Assembly (NCBI GenBank): GCA_964345385.1
Contig: CAYFQM010000030.1
Coordinates: 1 to 7,450 of the forward strand
From: CAG-1000 sp964345385
GTDB taxonomy: Bacteria; Bacillota_I; Bacilli_A; RF39; UBA660
DNA length: 7,450 nucleotides
Direction: 5' to 3'
In this document: positions 5,828 through 7,450 of the stretch, one piece after another
Layout of the letters: each line of letters begins with the position of its first letter
How positions within the stretch are numbered: the stretch's first letter is position 1
Notes under the pieces: generated by a model
What the model saw: the letters and a program-made list of their open reading frames with translations, nothing else
What the model was told of the DNA's origin: nothing
Databases searched by the model: none
Made by a program: the position numbers and the translations under genes

Positions 5828-7075
5828 ATGAAAAAAACATATACATTAAAATTAGAAGGAAAAGAATGGACAGAAGTCTTAAAAAAAGCATTTAATAAAA
5901 ACAAAAAAGATATTAAAGAAGCGGGTTTTAGAAAAGGACAAGTTCCATATGATATATATGTTAAAAGACATGGGATTGAATCATTATATATGGATGCTTC
6001 TGATATTGCATTAGAAATATTATATAAAAAATTAATGGATGACAAAGAAACTATTACACCAGTCGCAACTCCTAGAATTAATTTAACTAGTATTGATGAA
6101 AAACATATAGAAGTAGAAATCACAATAGTAGGTAAACCAGAAGTAAATTTAGGTAAATATAAAAATTTAGGTATTAAAAAAGAAGTGGTAGAAATTCCAA
6201 AAGAAGAAATAGAAGAAGAAATTAATCGTATTAAAAGTTATTTTTCAGATTTAAAAGTGATAGATACTAAAATAAAAAAAGGAAATATAGCTATTATAGA
6301 TTTTGAAGGCTTTTTAGAAGGAAAACCATTTGATGGTGGTAAAGGAGAAGATTATAATTTAGAAATAGGTTCTAATACATTTATACCAGGATTTGAAGAT
6401 GGACTTATTGGTTTAAAAAAAGGAGATAAAAAAGATTTAAAGTTAAAGTTTCCTGAAAATTATGGTTCTAAAGAATTATCTGGTAAAGAGGTAGTATTTA
6501 AAGTTGAAATAAAAGAAGTTAAAGAAAGAGTATTACCAGAAATAAATGAAGAGTTTTTTAAAGATTTAAATATTGAAAATGTAAAGACTAAAAAAGAGTT
6601 AGATAACTATATAAAAGAATATCTATCAGCTCAAAAAGAAAGAAGTGTAAATGAAGAATACTTTGTTAAATGTATGGATGAAGTAGTAAAAAATGCTAAG
6701 TTTGAAATACCAACTGAAATGACAGAAGATGAAGTAGAAGCTCTTACAAGAGATTTTGCTGAAAGATTAAAAATGCAAGGTTTAAATCTAGAAACTTATC
6801 TTCAATATACTAATAGTAATATAGATGAATTTAAAAAAACTTTAGAAGAAGAAGCAAATAAAAAAATAGGTTATAGGTTAGTATTAGATGAAGTTATAAT
6901 AAAAGAAAAATTAGAAGTAACTGAAGAAGAATATAAAGAAGAAATAAAAAAAGCTTTAGAAAACTTTAAAGTAAAAGAAGAAGAATTCTTAAAACAATTT
7001 GGAAGTAAAGAAGGTTATATACAAAGTCTTCTTATGAAAAAAGCTTCAGAAGTTATATTAGGAGAAAAAAAATAG
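5828..7075 (+). CDS. tig: Trigger factor, ribosome-associated chaperone
   Basis: It binds near the ribosomal exit tunnel and shields and helps fold nascent proteins, with a prolyl isomerase domain. The protein has 415 residues against a usual 425-450. The N-terminal ribosome-binding domain (1-105) contains the signature GFRKGQVP (33-40). An FKBP-type isomerase domain spans about 151-231 (GNIAIIDFEGFLEGKPFDGG, IPGFEDGLIGLKKGD, KFPENYGSKELSGKEV). The rest (about 238-415) is the charged, helical substrate-binding C domain (PEINEEFFKDL onward). The signature lies about 10 residues nearer the start than usual, so the first beta strand seems to be missing. The start is nevertheless fixed by a full Shine-Dalgarno sequence at 5816-5824 and an in-frame stop upstream. 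The gene follows greA by 27 bases, with a hairpin between them, and ends in its own terminator. The identity is secure. Confidence 0.97.
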   Translation: MKKTYTLKLEGKEWTEVLKKAFNKNKKDIKEAGFRKGQVPYDIYVKRHGIESLYMDASDIALEILYKKLMDDKETITPVATPRINLTSIDEKHIEVEITIVGKPEVNLGKYKNLGIKKEVVEIPKEEIEEEINRIKSYFSDLKVIDTKIKKGNIAIIDFEGFLEGKPFDGGKGEDYNLEIGSNTFIPGFEDGLIGLKKGDKKDLKLKFPENYGSKELSGKEVVFKVEIKEVKERVLPEINEEFFKDLNIENVKTKKELDNYIKEYLSAQKERSVNEEYFVKCMDEVVKNAKFEIPTEMTEDEVEALTRDFAERLKMQGLNLETYLQYTNSNIDEFKKTLEEEANKKIGYRLVLDEVIIKEKLEVTEEEYKEEIKKALENFKVKEEEFLKQFGSKEGYIQSLLMKKASEVILGEKK

Positions 7076-7095
7076 TATAGAAATATACTGTTTTT
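7068..7095 (+). terminator. Intrinsic terminator of tig
   Basis: AGTATA (7074-7079) pairs with TATACT (7084-7089) around a GAAA tetraloop. A U-G wobble and an A-run facing TTTTT (7091-7095) extend the stem to 12 pairs. The last two bases of the tig TAG stop are inside it. A second, poorer hairpin (GCT at 7100-7102 with AGC at 7111-7113) followed by six T (7114-7119) may act as back-up. Confidence 0.75.
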
Positions 7096-7133
7096 AAATG
7101 CTTATTGTTTAGCTTTTTTCTAAAATAATATAT

Positions 7134-7162
7134 TTGACAAAATTATTGTTTTATGATAAAAT
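7134..7162 (+). promoter_or_regulatory. Strong sigma-A-type promoter of the acyltransferase gene
   Basis: A perfect TTGACA (7134-7139), a 17-nt spacer and TAAAAT (7157-7162) with TG at 7154-7155 as extended -10. The predicted start is near 7169, leaving a leader of about 39 nt, the longest in the window. Confidence 0.85.
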
Positions 7163-7180
7163 ACATCAAATTGAAATGGG

Positions 7181-7197
7181 TAATATCATTGATATTA
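7181..7197. promoter_or_regulatory. Perfect inverted repeat in the acyltransferase leader
   Basis: TAATATCA (7181-7188) and TGATATTA (7190-7197) are exact inverted copies around one T. The repeat lies after the predicted transcription start (about +13 to +29) and ends one base before the GGAGAG ribosome-binding site (7199-7204). It has the form of an operator for a dimeric repressor. As RNA it would give a 7-bp, AU-rich hairpin touching the ribosome-binding site. Which of these applies, if either, cannot be told. Confidence 0.45.
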
Positions 7198-7207
7198 TGG
7201 AGAGAAA

Positions 7208-7450
7208 ATGAAAAATTGGTGGTTGAAACATTTATTAACAGATGATCCAAATGTTATTGGAGAAGGAAGTGTAACTTTTAGAAGAAAAATTAATCCGTTG
7301 TTAAGAAAAATCAGTTCTATGGATAATGGTCATTATAATTTTCATGTGGAAAGAAGAGCTGAAATACCTCAAGGGAAAAGAGTCATATTTACTCCTACTC
7401 ATGGTTTTAAAGATGATGTTTTGTATGCAATAAGATTAATTGATTCTCAT
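7208..7450 (+). CDS. Putative lysophospholipid acyltransferase (PlsC/LPLAT-like), 3' end outside window
   Basis: Only the first 81 residues are visible, starting MKNWWLKHLL. The start is supported by GGAGAG at 7199-7204 and by a strong promoter upstream. The visible part is soluble in character with many basic residues. IPQGKRVIFTPTHGFKDD (53-70) carries H65 and D70 in the HX4D spacing of glycerol-phosphate/lysophospholipid acyltransferases, and the preceding hydrophobic strand with a short turn after it fits the usual position of that motif. Such enzymes transfer an acyl group to lysophosphatidic acid or related acceptors in membrane lipid synthesis; other acceptors are possible. The later family motifs lie outside the window, so the call is tentative. 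Confidence 0.6.
   Translation, partial: MKNWWLKHLLTDDPNVIGEGSVTFRRKINPLLRKISSMDNGHYNFHVERRAEIPQGKRVIFTPTHGFKDDVLYAIRLIDSH

Noticed and set aside
5797..6123. Open frame on the minus strand, 108 codons
   Set aside because: It is antisense to the start of tig, has no plausible ribosome-binding site, and tig is certain.
1..7450. Mollicute-type code (TGA as tryptophan), given the extreme AT content
   Set aside because: TGA terminates ireB at 3485-3487, tryptophans in all clear genes are TGG, and wall-synthesis genes are present.

Overview
The window is very AT-rich chromosomal DNA. All complete genes use the standard bacterial code: tryptophan is TGG, and TGA ends at least one gene, at 3485-3487. 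Near-consensus Shine-Dalgarno sequences, extended -10 promoters and the gene set (UppS, IreB, RuvX, UPF0473, MltG, GreA, trigger factor) point to a low-GC Bacillota. A small-genome member of the Bacilli, such as an uncultured gut lineage, is plausible. Wall-less Mollicutes are unlikely, because peptidoglycan genes are present and TGA is a stop codon. The lineage is inferred from composition and gene content only.

Layout. Positions 1-1050 hold the 3' part of a glycosyltransferase gene that runs in from upstream of the window. It converges on mgtE (minus strand, 1088-2419), a complete CBS-domain Mg2+ transporter/channel, and a single two-way terminator lies between them. A 72-base gap (2420-2491) carries back-to-back promoters for mgtE and uppS. 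On the plus strand follow uppS (undecaprenyl diphosphate synthase) and then a tight cluster: ireB, ruvX, a UPF0473/DUF1292 gene and mltG, which overlap or lie within 9 bases of each other. After a strong promoter come greA and tig. The last gene is the 5' end of a putative lysophospholipid acyltransferase, which has its own strong promoter and a perfect 17-base inverted repeat in its leader; it runs off the window.

How the genes fit together. UppS makes the lipid carrier for peptidoglycan and other surface polymers, MltG cuts nascent glycan strands at the membrane, and IreB is known in enterococci as a phosphorylated target of the PASTA kinase IreK. With the flanking glycosyltransferase and acyltransferase, the window leans toward cell-envelope work, plus housekeeping functions: recombination (RuvX), transcript cleavage (GreA) and nascent-chain folding (trigger factor). 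The order ireB-ruvX-UPF0473-mltG ... greA is a shortened form of the Bacillus arrangement. Here ireB follows uppS rather than alaS, and no yrrMNO-udk genes separate mltG from greA.

I see no mobile element, CRISPR array, tRNA, rRNA or clearly novel system. The noteworthy points are regulatory and architectural: very short leaders, extended -10 elements at every promoter I can place, terminator hairpins that contain the stop codon, two sets of genes in unusual neighbourhoods, and the leader palindrome near 7190.
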